Assembly: GCA_964532465.1 (NCBI GenBank)
Contig: CAZHHX010000014.1
Location: forward strand, 1 to 64,000
Source: JAPLKB01 sp964532465
GTDB lineage: Bacteria; Desulfobacterota; Syntrophorhabdia; Syntrophorhabdales; Syntrophorhabdaceae
Direction: 5' to 3'
Length of the DNA: 64,000 bases
Shown here piece after piece: positions 42,969 through 52,836 of the stretch. The position numbers were made by a program, and so were the translations under genes. The notes beneath the pieces were generated by a model, which was not told the origin of the DNA, searched no databases, and saw only the letters and a program-made list of their open reading frames with translations. Within the stretch, counting starts at the first letter, position 1, and the number at the start of each line of letters is the position of its first letter.

Positions 42969-45900
42969 TTATTTTGTATCGGTCCCTTTCCCAAGATTTA
43001 CAGCAGCATCGGGCACTGATTCCACATTAGATCTTCCATAACATTTTTTCGAACAGTCTCCTGTATTTACAGGGAAATGTCTCCAGCATCCGAATCCCTG
43101 GTTTATGCATGGGCCGTTGGATGTTTTGGCGCAGTGCGGGGAGCCGCTGCTTGGTTTCGGGTCATAATAAGTGGCAACAACACCGGGAACTGCCGTGGTG
43201 TTGCACTGGCACAGACAGTCAAGCACATTTTGTCTTTCCTTATCGGTAAGCTGCTCGTATTTTTTTGGAGGCGGTTTAGGCGCATCAGGTTTTTTGGCTG
43301 CATCAACAGCCGGTTTTTTCGCAGCTTCTTCTACGGTTACAAAACGGCTTGTCTGCGCAAGCCTTACCTGCTGCGACTGATCTTTCATCCAGAGTTCCAG
43401 AGATATTTCATATCTTCCCGGTGTTCCTCCGGTAAAGCTGAATGAACTGCCTGTGCTCCTGGCCTGCCCGTTTACCAACCATTTGAAGGTGAATAATCCC
43501 TGGTTCATTACATTTGTTTCGGAAACCATACCGTTAAGTGTTGTCGATTCGCCGACTTTTATTTTATCCTTGTTGGTGCTTATATATATGTATCCATAGG
43601 GCTGCTGTACTTCAAGGGGGTAGGTTGCCTCTCCGGCCTTCTGCCATTTTCCCATGACTGCCTGATACACTTCGGCTTTAATCGTGTAGCTTCCCTGTCT
43701 CGGCGCCGTAATGGTCTGGGAAGGGCCCTTGCTGCTCAATTGTTGACCGTTCTGGTACCATTTGTACGCAAACTGAGCTGTTTTGTCCACGGATTTTATT
43801 GTTGCCGTGAGCGTTACATCCTGTCCGATCATGGTTCTTTTCGGTCCGTCAATGTACATGGAAACCGTTGGATTTTCCACAATCATCCGGTGTTTTGCAT
43901 CGCCTACCAGCACTGATTTCCCTCCTGTTATCTGATACACGACGAGATTCACCTTGATTGTTTCCGGTTTTACCAGAGACCATTCAAATCCCTCGGTGTT
44001 GTTGAAGACCTTTGACTGTCCTTCGTAGGTCCAGGCATACTTGAGAGAGGGCTTGAGAGAGGGGTCTATGCCGACAATTGCGTTGTATTTTACTCTCTGA
44101 CCCACAACAGCCTTATCGTCCGCGGATATTCTGACGGAAGCCTTTTGAATGGTAAAGGTATGAGTCGCTTCGCCGAACTTTTCCCACTTGCCTTCCTCAG
44201 CCTTCAGAACTTCTAATTTTACCCCGAATGTGCCCACAAGGGATGTGTTGATTTTTAACGTATCTGTTTGCTCGGCAAAACGAAGCGAGCCCTTCATGTC
44301 GCTCCATTGATAACGCAAAACAGGCGGTTCTTTTGGTAACACGGTAAATTTCACGACAGCTTTTAATTTCACGTCCTGCCCAAGCGTATATGGCGGCGGA
44401 GGATTGCCTTCAATGCTTACAAGCACACAATTCTTTGAATAATACTCCCTGAAGCCCTTAACGGCAGCAGCGCTCTGAACATTATGCTCCTTTGCCCATT
44501 TCGGCGCTGAAACATAGAAGCTGTTGTCTTTTTTGAAAAGCGCGCCCCACAGACCCTGCCAGACATTATTATGGACTATATAATCGAGGGTTTTTTTATC
44601 GTACTCGCTGTCGAGTTTTACTTCAGGTATGCAGGTTGCCTTAATTTCAGCAAGCTGTTTTTCAACAGAATTCCTTGTATTTATTACGAACTGGTAATAT
44701 TGAACTGCCGTTTTCTTGTCTTCTTCGGGTTTCGCGATAAGAAAATCCGTGCCGGTCAATATCCTTACACCATGTTCAGCAGGGTTGCCTCCGGCAAAGG
44801 CTGTTTCAGATTCCTGACGGGCTTCATAGACAATTTTGTAGGCATCAAGGTACTTTTTAACGATTTCACCGGCTTTTGTATAGTCGCTTTCCATCTGTCC
44901 TTCGCTCAGCAAGTCACGCTTTACATTCCAGAGCCACCTGAATACAGCCTTCAGATTGTTTGTGTCGAGTTCTTTGTCCATTTCCTTTTCCAATGCTGCT
45001 TCAATCTTGAGATCCCTGGCAATTTTGTTTAATTCAGCGAACAATTCCGGCAGCATACCTCTCATGAGGGCATTGTCTATGGCCTTTCTCTCCTCAAGCT
45101 GATGAATCATGTTCAACACAAAATTAAGCTTTGCTTCCTCCCATCGCATCTTATAGATATCGCCGTAATGCTGCATGAGCTTCGGCCCCACATATTCATT
45201 GCTCATCATCTGCTGTATAAGATTGAGGGCAGGATCAGTTGCGGCAATATTTTTTTGCAGCATTTGATTAACAAAGAATTTGTCTGTTAATCCGTAATAT
45301 GCTTTCATGGACATGTCCCGCTGGGATGGGCTCTTCTTTAACTGCTGCCGCATTGCCTCTACCTGTTCCTGCTTGTATCGTGAAAACTGCTCCACGTTCA
45401 GCACTCCGCCTGAATATTTTGCGGAAATAAGACGCCATACCCCGACTTTTGCGGTCTCATATGATTCAACGCCGATAAGTTTGAATGTAGCCGTAGCATA
45501 GAGGGTGTCTACAAAGACGCTTAGCTGTTCGGTCCAGAAAAAAGTGACGGGCATGTCAATCAACACGTATCTGCCTATACCATACGCGGCCTGGGCAAGG
45601 CCTAAAGGCGGAACGAGAGTAGTGACAACTTCCCATCCTGCTTCGAGGTAATTCCCCATGATTGCCTGCTCGACAGAAGAGCCGAAGGGCACGCGCCTGC
45701 GGAAAAACTCTGTGGCCAGTTCTCCCCAGCCGCCCTTCAAATAGGCATCGCGATAGGCCGCTCCTTCTTCAATCACCCCGATAGCGATGAGACCTTTTAC
45801 TGCTCCCCGGCCTGCGGCGGTAGATTGGATGGCTTCGTTACATTTACGGTTAACCTGCTGTATTCCGCTTGCAACAGTGCCCTTCAATCCCTTCAGGGCG

Positions 45901-47699
45901 GATGATTTCGATCGCGAATCTTTGAGGGTTTTTGCTTCCTTATATTCAGTTACGAATCTGTCAAAGTCCGGGTTATCACCCCTGAGTTCACCGAGCAGTT
46001 TGTCATCGAGGATATCGAGATAAAAATTTATCGAACTCATTCCTTTGTCGCCCAGATCTAATCCCTTTTCAATCTTGTTCATAAGGTATGCAATGCCGAG
46101 CATGCGTCCCAGCTTTGTCTTTGCCTCGAATTGAGCTTTCAGGTATTGTCTGTCCTTTATCATATCAGGAGTTGCTTTACCGCGTCCCTGTCTGAATTCG
46201 ATTGCCATTGATTTGAAATCTTCGTGGAGCTTTGCAACGCCTTCATGGGTCAAACCGGTGTCTTTTAATACACTTATCTCCGTTTCCACCATCTTTTCAA
46301 GGTCGTCAATCTCTTTTCCTAATTTGCCTTCCAACTGCTTTGCCTGTTCTTTTGTGGTTTCATTGCCTTCAAGCTCGCTTAAGCGATCAAGCTGTTTTCG
46401 TATGTCGTCAATTCGTTTACTATATCCGGTTTCAACATTCTTCCACATGGCGCTGAGGCAGTCTTCATTGAATTTGTCCATAATCTCTTTATTCGGCCTT
46501 GTGATAAGCCAGGGGCCGCCTGTATTGGATGTGGTGATCTCAAACCGTGAAAAAGGCAATGCCCCGTATTTCTGCTGAAAATAGCTCCTGATTTTCTGAT
46601 CCATCTGCTTTACTTTGGATTCTTTTTTCAGCCGGTCAAGTTCTCCGCTTAAAGCGTTTAAGGCCGGATCGGAAGAACCAATACCCAGATATTTCATGAG
46701 CGAATCATTGCTGCGGTCAACATATTTAGCAGCCTTTATAACCGTATCAACAGGGCTGAATATCCCTTCTTTTACGATGTCGGAATAAAAATGACGAAGG
46801 TTTTCCATGGAAAGTCCGGGTTCTGCGTTATATTTAGAAGGGGCTGTGCGCGGGTCTGTTGACTGCAGTTCCGACTCCCTGACAACCCGGTCAATGGCTT
46901 CTTCAAGGGCGCCTCTCACCGTGCCTGCTGCCGAGTCTTCAGAAAGACGCCGTAATCCGTCCTCGGAAAATATAATTTCATCGACTATCTTCATCTGAGA
47001 CAAGGCGAATTCCGCTCCGTGCTGCCCGATATACACCTCAAGGCCGGCCTTGCCGTGCGCTGTACAGACTGAATCTATTGCCTGAGAGGAAAGTCCTGTG
47101 AGTTCCATGAGTTTTGCCTCAAAGGCATTCTTAAGCGCGGAAATAATGTTCGTATCCCTTGATACAAAACTGAAATCAATATCACCCTCAAATTTTAATG
47201 CTGTTGAAGGCTGGCCTACCCAACTCCCTACATATGCGACAAAGACGCTGGAGTTGCTGCTCCTGCCTTTAATTACCCCTTTTATGGCTGCTTCAGTCTG
47301 AGCCCGACGCCAGCTTAAAAGTTTTTCCTCAACACGGGTGCCGCCTTCGCCGTAATGTTCACCCAGAAACTCGCTCCCAAGGCCTTCATTGTTAAGGCCT
47401 GTCTTGACTTTAATGACATCTTTCATGGTGCCGCCTGTGTTGGCAAGCCCCCTGAAAAAACCTTCGGGGCTGAGCCTGCCCTTTTTCACATCAAGGAGCA
47501 TCTTCGCGATTGATACGTCTTTATTGGGCGCATTTGCAAATTTTGAAGCGCCAAGAAGCTTTATCAGTACCGGATCGCGGTCATCTTTTGTTGTTCCTGC
47601 AGGACCGGTTTGCGCATAGAGTCCACCGGCTATGCCGGATAACAACATGATAAAGCAAAGAAATATAGGCACCATACGGCAGGATTTGGATTTTATCAT
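42969..47699 (-). CDS. Giant exported protein with nucleotidyltransferase-like N-terminus, Ig/PKD-like repeats and Cys-rich tail
   Basis: 1576 residues; ATG at 47699 with AAGAGGTAG upstream. A signal peptide (VPIFLCFIMLLSGIAGGLYA) is followed by a region with a nucleotidyltransferase-fold signature: VGS at 157-159, thirteen residues, then GDIDFSF at 172-178, and a third possible acidic residue E221 in GLEVYIG. A long charged helical body (about 260-640) comes next, then a hydrophobic stretch near VTTLVPPLGLAQAAYGIG and VLIDMPVTFFW. More helices follow to about 1080, and then four Ig/PKD-like beta domains (about 1130-1495) with repeated KWYQNG/KWLVNG strands. A Pro/Lys linker and a C-terminal region with eight cysteines end the protein. 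It shares this plan with the next gene upstream (47781-51308). The NTase call is by motif only and enzymatic activity is unproven. Not recognised as any named protein. Confidence 0.85.
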   Translation of the reverse strand: MIKSKSCRMVPIFLCFIMLLSGIAGGLYAQTGPAGTTKDDRDPVLIKLLGASKFANAPNKDVSIAKMLLDVKKGRLSPEGFFRGLANTGGTMKDVIKVKTGLNNEGLGSEFLGEHYGEGGTRVEEKLLSWRRAQTEAAIKGVIKGRSSNSSVFVAYVGSWVGQPSTALKFEGDIDFSFVSRDTNIISALKNAFEAKLMELTGLSSQAIDSVCTAHGKAGLEVYIGQHGAEFALSQMKIVDEIIFSEDGLRRLSEDSAAGTVRGALEEAIDRVVRESELQSTDPRTAPSKYNAEPGLSMENLRHFYSDIVKEGIFSPVDTVIKAAKYVDRSNDSLMKYLGIGSSDPALNALSGELDRLKKESKVKQMDQKIRSYFQQKYGALPFSRFEITTSNTGGPWLITRPNKEIMDKFNEDCLSAMWKNVETGYSKRIDDIRKQLDRLSELEGNETTKEQAKQLEGKLGKEIDDLEKMVETEISVLKDTGLTHEGVAKLHEDFKSMAIEFRQGRGKATPDMIKDRQYLKAQFEAKTKLGRMLGIAYLMNKIEKGLDLGDKGMSSINFYLDILDDKLLGELRGDNPDFDRFVTEYKEAKTLKDSRSKSSALKGLKGTVASGIQQVNRKCNEAIQSTAAGRGAVKGLIAIGVIEEGAAYRDAYLKGGWGELATEFFRRRVPFGSSVEQAIMGNYLEAGWEVVTTLVPPLGLAQAAYGIGRYVLIDMPVTFFWTEQLSVFVDTLYATATFKLIGVESYETAKVGVWRLISAKYSGGVLNVEQFSRYKQEQVEAMRQQLKKSPSQRDMSMKAYYGLTDKFFVNQMLQKNIAATDPALNLIQQMMSNEYVGPKLMQHYGDIYKMRWEEAKLNFVLNMIHQLEERKAIDNALMRGMLPELFAELNKIARDLKIEAALEKEMDKELDTNNLKAVFRWLWNVKRDLLSEGQMESDYTKAGEIVKKYLDAYKIVYEARQESETAFAGGNPAEHGVRILTGTDFLIAKPEEDKKTAVQYYQFVINTRNSVEKQLAEIKATCIPEVKLDSEYDKKTLDYIVHNNVWQGLWGALFKKDNSFYVSAPKWAKEHNVQSAAAVKGFREYYSKNCVLVSIEGNPPPPYTLGQDVKLKAVVKFTVLPKEPPVLRYQWSDMKGSLRFAEQTDTLKINTSLVGTFGVKLEVLKAEEGKWEKFGEATHTFTIQKASVRISADDKAVVGQRVKYNAIVGIDPSLKPSLKYAWTYEGQSKVFNNTEGFEWSLVKPETIKVNLVVYQITGGKSVLVGDAKHRMIVENPTVSMYIDGPKRTMIGQDVTLTATIKSVDKTAQFAYKWYQNGQQLSSKGPSQTITAPRQGSYTIKAEVYQAVMGKWQKAGEATYPLEVQQPYGYIYISTNKDKIKVGESTTLNGMVSETNVMNQGLFTFKWLVNGQARSTGSSFSFTGGTPGRYEISLELWMKDQSQQVRLAQTSRFVTVEEAAKKPAVDAAKKPDAPKPPPKKYEQLTDKERQNVLDCLCQCNTTAVPGVVATYYDPKPSSGSPHCAKTSNGPCINQGFGCWRHFPVNTGDCSKKCYGRSNVESVPDAAVNLGKGTDTK

Positions 47700-47780
47700 T
47701 TTAACTACCTCTTGTTATCCTGTTATCATTTCTTTTCTAACTTATGAATATATGCATTTAATTCTTCTTTTCCATATTTT

Positions 47781-50700
47781 CTACCTTGTGTCAGGATATT
47801 TTTTCCGACATGCTTCAGCTTTTTTGTCGTAGGCATCTTTTCTTTTTTTTATCTCTTCTTTCCACCCGCATTCCTGGAGAACATACCAGGCATCGCTCCC
47901 TCCGGGTTGACTTCTGGTTGCGTAATAGGAATCGCAACACTGCTTGGGAGGATATTCCTGTGCCGAGTGCATGGGCTGACAACTCCAATGCGCAAAAGAA
48001 TCCTTGTTCCTGATCTTGGGGAACCAGTTTACCGCGTTTTCGTAATACTTCTTTTCACTGCTTACGCACTCTTCGTACTGATTCTTCTGTATCTCTTTAT
48101 CTTTCTGAGGAGCAGGCTGACCTTCCACTATCACAGCGTATCCAGCCTGCGCAACCCTCGTATCGGGATTTCCCCTCATCCAGAGTTCCACTCCGATTGA
48201 ATGCGCACCCGGCGTACTCCCGTTGAATGAGACAGTTTTCCCGCTGCCGGCTTCCTTCTCATCTATTGACCATTTGAAATATAATGAAGATTCGGGAACA
48301 TTCGTCCCGGAGATCATGCCCGTGTAAGTGCCTGATTGGCCTGCCTTTATTTTACCCGGCCCGGAGATATAGATCGACGCCTTTACCTGTTCTTTTTCTT
48401 TTGCCATGAGCGAATATGTTGCCTCGCCTATTTTCTGTCCTGTCCCGCTCACAGTCTTGAAGGCCTCTACTCTGACAATATGGCTGCCCTGGCGTCCGAT
48501 TTTTACGGATTGGGAACTGCCTTTATTGCCCGATTCCTGATTGTTTACTGTCCATCTGAAATAATTTTGAGAACCTTTTGCTTCCGGTGCAACTGAAGCA
48601 GTGAAAGTTAGCGTATCACCGACAAATACCTCGGAGCTTGCAGGCGATATTCTGATTGAAACTTCGACTTTTACTTGTGCGGCGCCTTTTAAATTGACAT
48701 AACAATTGCGCCCTTCAGCAAGTATTTTTCCCGCTTCATCAAATGCCTGAATTGACCGGTCATCATTCCCGGTCTGTGAAATAAACATATCCATCTCAGG
48801 ACAGGATTCAGGCTTTAATTGTGCGAGCTTTGCAACATTAACGGTAAAACGGTAAAAGTCTTTTATTTTGCTCTCATGCTCCACAGCGATTTTGGTATTG
48901 ATTTTCAGCGCATCTACCTGCCGGGCAATCTCTAAAATCTCCTGCTGTTCCTTCATGTCCCTCTCATTGTAAAAATATTTTACGCCTGTACGAAATCTGG
49001 CAAGGGCATTATTGAACTCAGTGACGGTAATGTTAAGCTGAACGATCTTTTTCACAAAGTCATCATTCAGTTTGGCGGCATTCTTCGAAACAGCCTGTAT
49101 AAAGCTCATGTATTCCGAAAATTCCTTCTGTGCGGTCACGGTCTGAGATGCAAGACCGGCCGATTCAAGAACAGGGTTTTTCAGCGCCGTCATTTCCTGC
49201 TGTGCATAGGCGTACTGTGTCTCGGCTTGATCGAGGTATGTTGTTTTTATATTAGCTTTGTATGATTCGAGGCCCTTTTCATCAATTTTGCCTTCGTTAA
49301 AAGCCTTTATCACCTGGTTTGAAGCAGTGCATATTCCCTGGGCATATTGCTTTACTGCAGCAAGACGTTTTGTAAGATTCGCGTATGTTTCAGAAGGATT
49401 TTTTACAGCCGCGGTTTTTTTATTTATCTCCTTTGCTGACGCGCAGAGGTTTTTCAGTTTTTTAATAGACCCTTCCAACTGCAGTTGACTGCCGCTTATA
49501 GAGACAACCTGTTTTTGCAGGTTCCATGCCTGTTCGTCGAGAGGAGCTAAGGACCTTAATTGGGTATCCGCGTCACCAGCAAGCTTTGAGAGTTCCATTG
49601 CAAGCTTTCTTAAAGCCCCTATAGGCCGGTATTGCTCAACGCGCTCCTGCATTTCCTTCGCTATCTCCTCAGACTGGTCAACCTCCCAGCGAAGCGGGGT
49701 GTTGATTACCAGATTGGGTATATCTGCAATGCCTGTCCAGAATGCTGTATTGGCGTCATTGGCCGCGTAAAGGTTTGCCTTCAGCACGGTCATTGCCTTG
49801 GAACAGTCTTTTCTGCCCTGATTAATGCAATCCTGGTACTCTTTGACCGCCTTTTGCGCTGCCGCTTCTCCAATGCCTATAGCCCCCGGTATGCCTGTTG
49901 CGTAGACAAGGGCCTTGCCCGCCGTTTCTATGGAACTTTCCCAGGGTTTTTCTTCCTTCTTCAATTCCCTGTATATTTTGTCAAAGACCAATAAGGTCAG
50001 GACAGCACCTGCACCGGCCTTGACGCTTGTCGGTGTTTTTAAATAACTGATTAGAGGCTCGGTAGGGTTGGCCATGGATTTAAACGTAGATTTGAGGTCT
50101 TTATATACGTTGTTTCCGACCCTGTTTACAAGTTCGCTTTTGGATATTGTTTTGCCGGCGTTGTCCTTATAAACAACGCTTCCATCTTGATTTGTGACTT
50201 TTGTAACCTCGTTTCCGGTAAGCTTCCCTCCAAATTCCGGGTCACTCTCTGCTATCGCTTTCAACGAACCATTTTCTTTAAGCTTGTTTATAATCTTGGT
50301 TTCCTTCAATTTCACAGCCTTGTTTTTATCACCTGACTTGATGGCATCGTTAATCTCTTTGTCCAGATTGCTGTATTCCTGTGCGCTGCGGCTATCTATG
50401 TTTTTATTAATGTCTACAATCGTCTTTTCCGCCCTTTTTGTCCAGTTATTCAGCTTTTGCTTCTTTACTTCAGGGGGATCTCCGAAATCAACAATACCGG
50501 CCTGTTCAGCAGTAGCGTTTCCATTATAAATCTTTTCCGATTGCCCGGCAATCAGTGTATCCGAAACGGCAACATCAGATGACTTGATTATCTTATTAAT
50601 CGTTTTGCCCTGAACGCGTATGTCCCCTTTTGTTTTTGCGTCAATAAACTTTCTGGTGTGGTCAAGAACCTCAACCTTCTTTGAGGTTTTGTCACCTATT

Positions 50701-51308
50701 GATAAATAGGCGTCGCTGTCAATTGCCGCCTTGTGGGTAATTTCAGCCTCTAAGGAAGAGCTGCCTACAGGATCAGACCCCGTATGTTTATTTATCCATA
50801 CGGTTGTATCCTGCTTCCCTGTAATTACAAACCTGTCGCCTTTCGGGATCACCTTATTGCCTGCCTTTTCCATTGCCTTTGTGTATGCGTTTGCTGCGTC
50901 AAAATCAGCGGTAAGATCAATGTCGCTATTGATGCTTGCCGGGTCCCGACCCGTTGATTTGATCTTTTTTGCAAGTTCAGGAGGGATTTCCTTAATCACT
51001 TCGTTATGCTGCTGAATACGCTCGATATTGTATTTTTCATAGCTTTTTTGAACATCACTTATTGCTGCATCGTATTGCGCCTTCACTTTTTTATAGGCCG
51101 GGTGTTCTTTTATGGGCAAGCCGTCTGCATGGCGCGCCTCATAGGGTATCATTGCTTCAAAGCGTTCGGTAACTGCCGCCACATCATTCTGGTACTGCAT
51201 TCTGCGCGTTTCAAGGTCTTCGGCAGCGCATAAAGAAGGATATGTCATGCAGAAAACACATGTAATCAGGCAAAGACGTACAAAAACAGAAAATGATCTG
51301 CATTTCAC
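47781..51308 (-). CDS. Second giant exported protein, architecture related to its neighbour
   Basis: 1175 residues from GTG at 51308, whose GTGA overlaps the stop of the TPR gene; GGGGG lies seven bases upstream. The frame is open eight codons further. After the signal peptide (CLITCVFCMTYPSLCAAED) is a helical region, then INSDIDLTAD (about residues 126-135), with the acidic pair of a nucleotidyltransferase motif, though the preceding glycine lies closer than usual. A hydrophobic stretch occurs near GAGAVLTLLVFDKI and ATGIPGAIGIGEAA, followed by coiled coil. Two Ig/PKD-like domains (about 880-1065) are clearly homologous to those of the neighbour: both end in a ...STPGAHSIGVELWM / GTPGRYEISLELWM strand pair. 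The tail has six cysteines. Function unknown; it is exported, possibly as a partner of the 1576-residue protein. Confidence 0.85.
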   Translation of the reverse strand: MKCRSFSVFVRLCLITCVFCMTYPSLCAAEDLETRRMQYQNDVAAVTERFEAMIPYEARHADGLPIKEHPAYKKVKAQYDAAISDVQKSYEKYNIERIQQHNEVIKEIPPELAKKIKSTGRDPASINSDIDLTADFDAANAYTKAMEKAGNKVIPKGDRFVITGKQDTTVWINKHTGSDPVGSSSLEAEITHKAAIDSDAYLSIGDKTSKKVEVLDHTRKFIDAKTKGDIRVQGKTINKIIKSSDVAVSDTLIAGQSEKIYNGNATAEQAGIVDFGDPPEVKKQKLNNWTKRAEKTIVDINKNIDSRSAQEYSNLDKEINDAIKSGDKNKAVKLKETKIINKLKENGSLKAIAESDPEFGGKLTGNEVTKVTNQDGSVVYKDNAGKTISKSELVNRVGNNVYKDLKSTFKSMANPTEPLISYLKTPTSVKAGAGAVLTLLVFDKIYRELKKEEKPWESSIETAGKALVYATGIPGAIGIGEAAAQKAVKEYQDCINQGRKDCSKAMTVLKANLYAANDANTAFWTGIADIPNLVINTPLRWEVDQSEEIAKEMQERVEQYRPIGALRKLAMELSKLAGDADTQLRSLAPLDEQAWNLQKQVVSISGSQLQLEGSIKKLKNLCASAKEINKKTAAVKNPSETYANLTKRLAAVKQYAQGICTASNQVIKAFNEGKIDEKGLESYKANIKTTYLDQAETQYAYAQQEMTALKNPVLESAGLASQTVTAQKEFSEYMSFIQAVSKNAAKLNDDFVKKIVQLNITVTEFNNALARFRTGVKYFYNERDMKEQQEILEIARQVDALKINTKIAVEHESKIKDFYRFTVNVAKLAQLKPESCPEMDMFISQTGNDDRSIQAFDEAGKILAEGRNCYVNLKGAAQVKVEVSIRISPASSEVFVGDTLTFTASVAPEAKGSQNYFRWTVNNQESGNKGSSQSVKIGRQGSHIVRVEAFKTVSGTGQKIGEATYSLMAKEKEQVKASIYISGPGKIKAGQSGTYTGMISGTNVPESSLYFKWSIDEKEAGSGKTVSFNGSTPGAHSIGVELWMRGNPDTRVAQAGYAVIVEGQPAPQKDKEIQKNQYEECVSSEKKYYENAVNWFPKIRNKDSFAHWSCQPMHSAQEYPPKQCCDSYYATRSQPGGSDAWYVLQECGWKEEIKKRKDAYDKKAEACRKKYPDTR

Positions 51309-52507
51309 GGCCTCACCCCCTGAGACTTCCACTCCGTAAGCAGGGTAAGAGCAAATGTACGGTTTTCCTCAGAAACTCCTTTTCTCTTTACTACTCTGTC
51401 TAATTCCTCAAAGGCCAGTTTATTGTTTTTCTGCCTGTAGGCAAGTATTGCAAGGGCTATTCGAATGCTGTCCGCATCGGGTTGTTTGTCAAGGATTCCA
51501 TTGAAAAAATCAACCCCCCTGGCATACCGGGAATCCATGATATAGGCTGAACACATTGTGGCAGTAATCGGAGGTGAAATCTTTTTTGAATCCCTCTTTA
51601 ATGCTGTCTCGAACTGGGCAAGAGCGGATGAAAAATCACCGTGCCTGTAAAAGGATTGTCCAAGGAGCAATCGAAACATATTGTTTTCAGGGCTTAATTC
51701 AACGGCCTTTTGCAGCGCGTCTTCAGCCATGATGCCGGTCATCGCACCATCCCTGCCAATCCTGTCATAAATCTGCCCGAGGAAAGACCAATAGTCCGGG
51801 TTGTTCGGCGCAAGCTCGGTTGCGGATTTTGCATAAACAAGAGCAAGCCTTTGCATGTCTTCATCATTCTTTTTAGCAGCTATCGCAGTTAAGCTCAGAG
51901 CGTATTGGTACCTCATTCCCGCTAATTCTTCGATATTAACCCTCTTCGGGTCTTTTTTTATTTTTTCTATAACATCCAATTCATTTCGAAACCCTTCAGG
52001 CGTGCCTTCCAGCTCAATCTTCGGTTTTTTGGAAATATAAAGGGTATCCTGCAATTTTGCCAGATGTGTTTCAAGTTCAGGATCGGGGTAATATTTCCGG
52101 CTTTGTTCGTACATTTCTATGGCAGCCTCAATCCTGCCTTGCTTCTGGAGCGCGATGCCCTGAGCCCGCAGTTTTTTAGCCATCTCAATATACTGTTTTG
52201 TAAGAGTATTGCGAAGCGCCTTGATATGATCGGCAAGTGTCGCGTCAGGGTAATAGCTCAGGCTAATCTCGTATTTATCAACAGCATGGGCAAGCTGTCC
52301 TTTCTTCTGCAGAATCTCTCCCTCTGCCCGGAGCTTTTTCGCTATCTCCATATTGTTTTTCTGATCATTAGTGCCGGTTGAAATACCTGTGGTTTGTGCA
52401 TGACATACGTTGGATGATTTTGTTGCCCAGATACTGATAATAAGCAGGTTGAGGGGTAAAAAGAATAAAAGCAGCGTTATTGCAACATTTTTCGGATTAT
52501 GCATCAT
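51305..52507 (-). CDS. Exported TPR-repeat protein, first gene of the giant-protein operon
   Basis: 400 residues with AAGGAGCG before the ATG. An N-terminal hydrophobic segment (VAITLLLFFLPLNLLIISIW) is a signal peptide or anchor. Then come two related 40-residue repeats beginning KLRAEGEILQKKGQLAHAVD and KLRAQGIALQKQGRIEAAIE, each followed by a YYPD motif. Classical TPR units follow (LAPNNPDYWSFLGQIYDRIG, GDFSSALAQFETAL). TPR proteins scaffold partner proteins; its stop codon overlaps the start of the 1175-residue gene by four bases, so this one probably handles or assembles the two giant proteins in the periplasm. Confidence 0.85.
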   Translation of the reverse strand: MMHNPKNVAITLLLFFLPLNLLIISIWATKSSNVCHAQTTGISTGTNDQKNNMEIAKKLRAEGEILQKKGQLAHAVDKYEISLSYYPDATLADHIKALRNTLTKQYIEMAKKLRAQGIALQKQGRIEAAIEMYEQSRKYYPDPELETHLAKLQDTLYISKKPKIELEGTPEGFRNELDVIEKIKKDPKRVNIEELAGMRYQYALSLTAIAAKKNDEDMQRLALVYAKSATELAPNNPDYWSFLGQIYDRIGRDGAMTGIMAEDALQKAVELSPENNMFRLLLGQSFYRHGDFSSALAQFETALKRDSKKISPPITATMCSAYIMDSRYARGVDFFNGILDKQPDADSIRIALAILAYRQKNNKLAFEELDRVVKRKGVSEENRTFALTLLTEWKSQGVRP

Positions 52508-52714
52508 TTCGCTCCTTTTTTGTTAAATAAATTCTTTTGTGAATCATGCCGCCATAATTAATTCGAAATACATAAATATAAGACACACTGCTGTGATGAT
52601 GGGCTGCTTAACCATTGATATTTCCATGGTAAGTTTACTACAATTTTATTGACAACTGAAGTGCCTTTTAATACCCCTGTCCTTGCCGTTGGAAAGGGCT
52701 TTCAGGAAAAGCTT

Positions 52715-52828
52715 ATGACAGTTATCTTTAGTTGTATTGCCGTGCTTGGCCTATCGATAGTCGCGGCAATCGCAATATTTACTATCACTATGATTAAGAG
52801 GCGAAGAGCGAGAACAGCGACTGTTTAA
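52715..52828 (+). CDS. Small single-helix membrane ORF (37 aa)
   Basis: ATG at 52715 with AGGAAA eight bases upstream. The product is one hydrophobic helix (IFSCIAVLGLSIVAAIAIF) followed by a strongly basic tail IKRRRARTATV, the profile of a small inner-membrane protein. The frame extends upstream to 52619 without an ATG. It sits in the 329-base gap between the TPR operon and the convergent aminotransferase gene. It could be real or the end of a decayed gene. The rest of the gap shows nothing distinct. Confidence 0.35.
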   Translation: MTVIFSCIAVLGLSIVAAIAIFTITMIKRRRARTATV

Positions 52829-52836
52829 ATCTGGAA

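Noticed and set aside
42969..43041. Frameshifted or split giant protein genes
   Set aside because: Both giant genes have long uninterrupted frames with signal peptides and proper ribosome sites.
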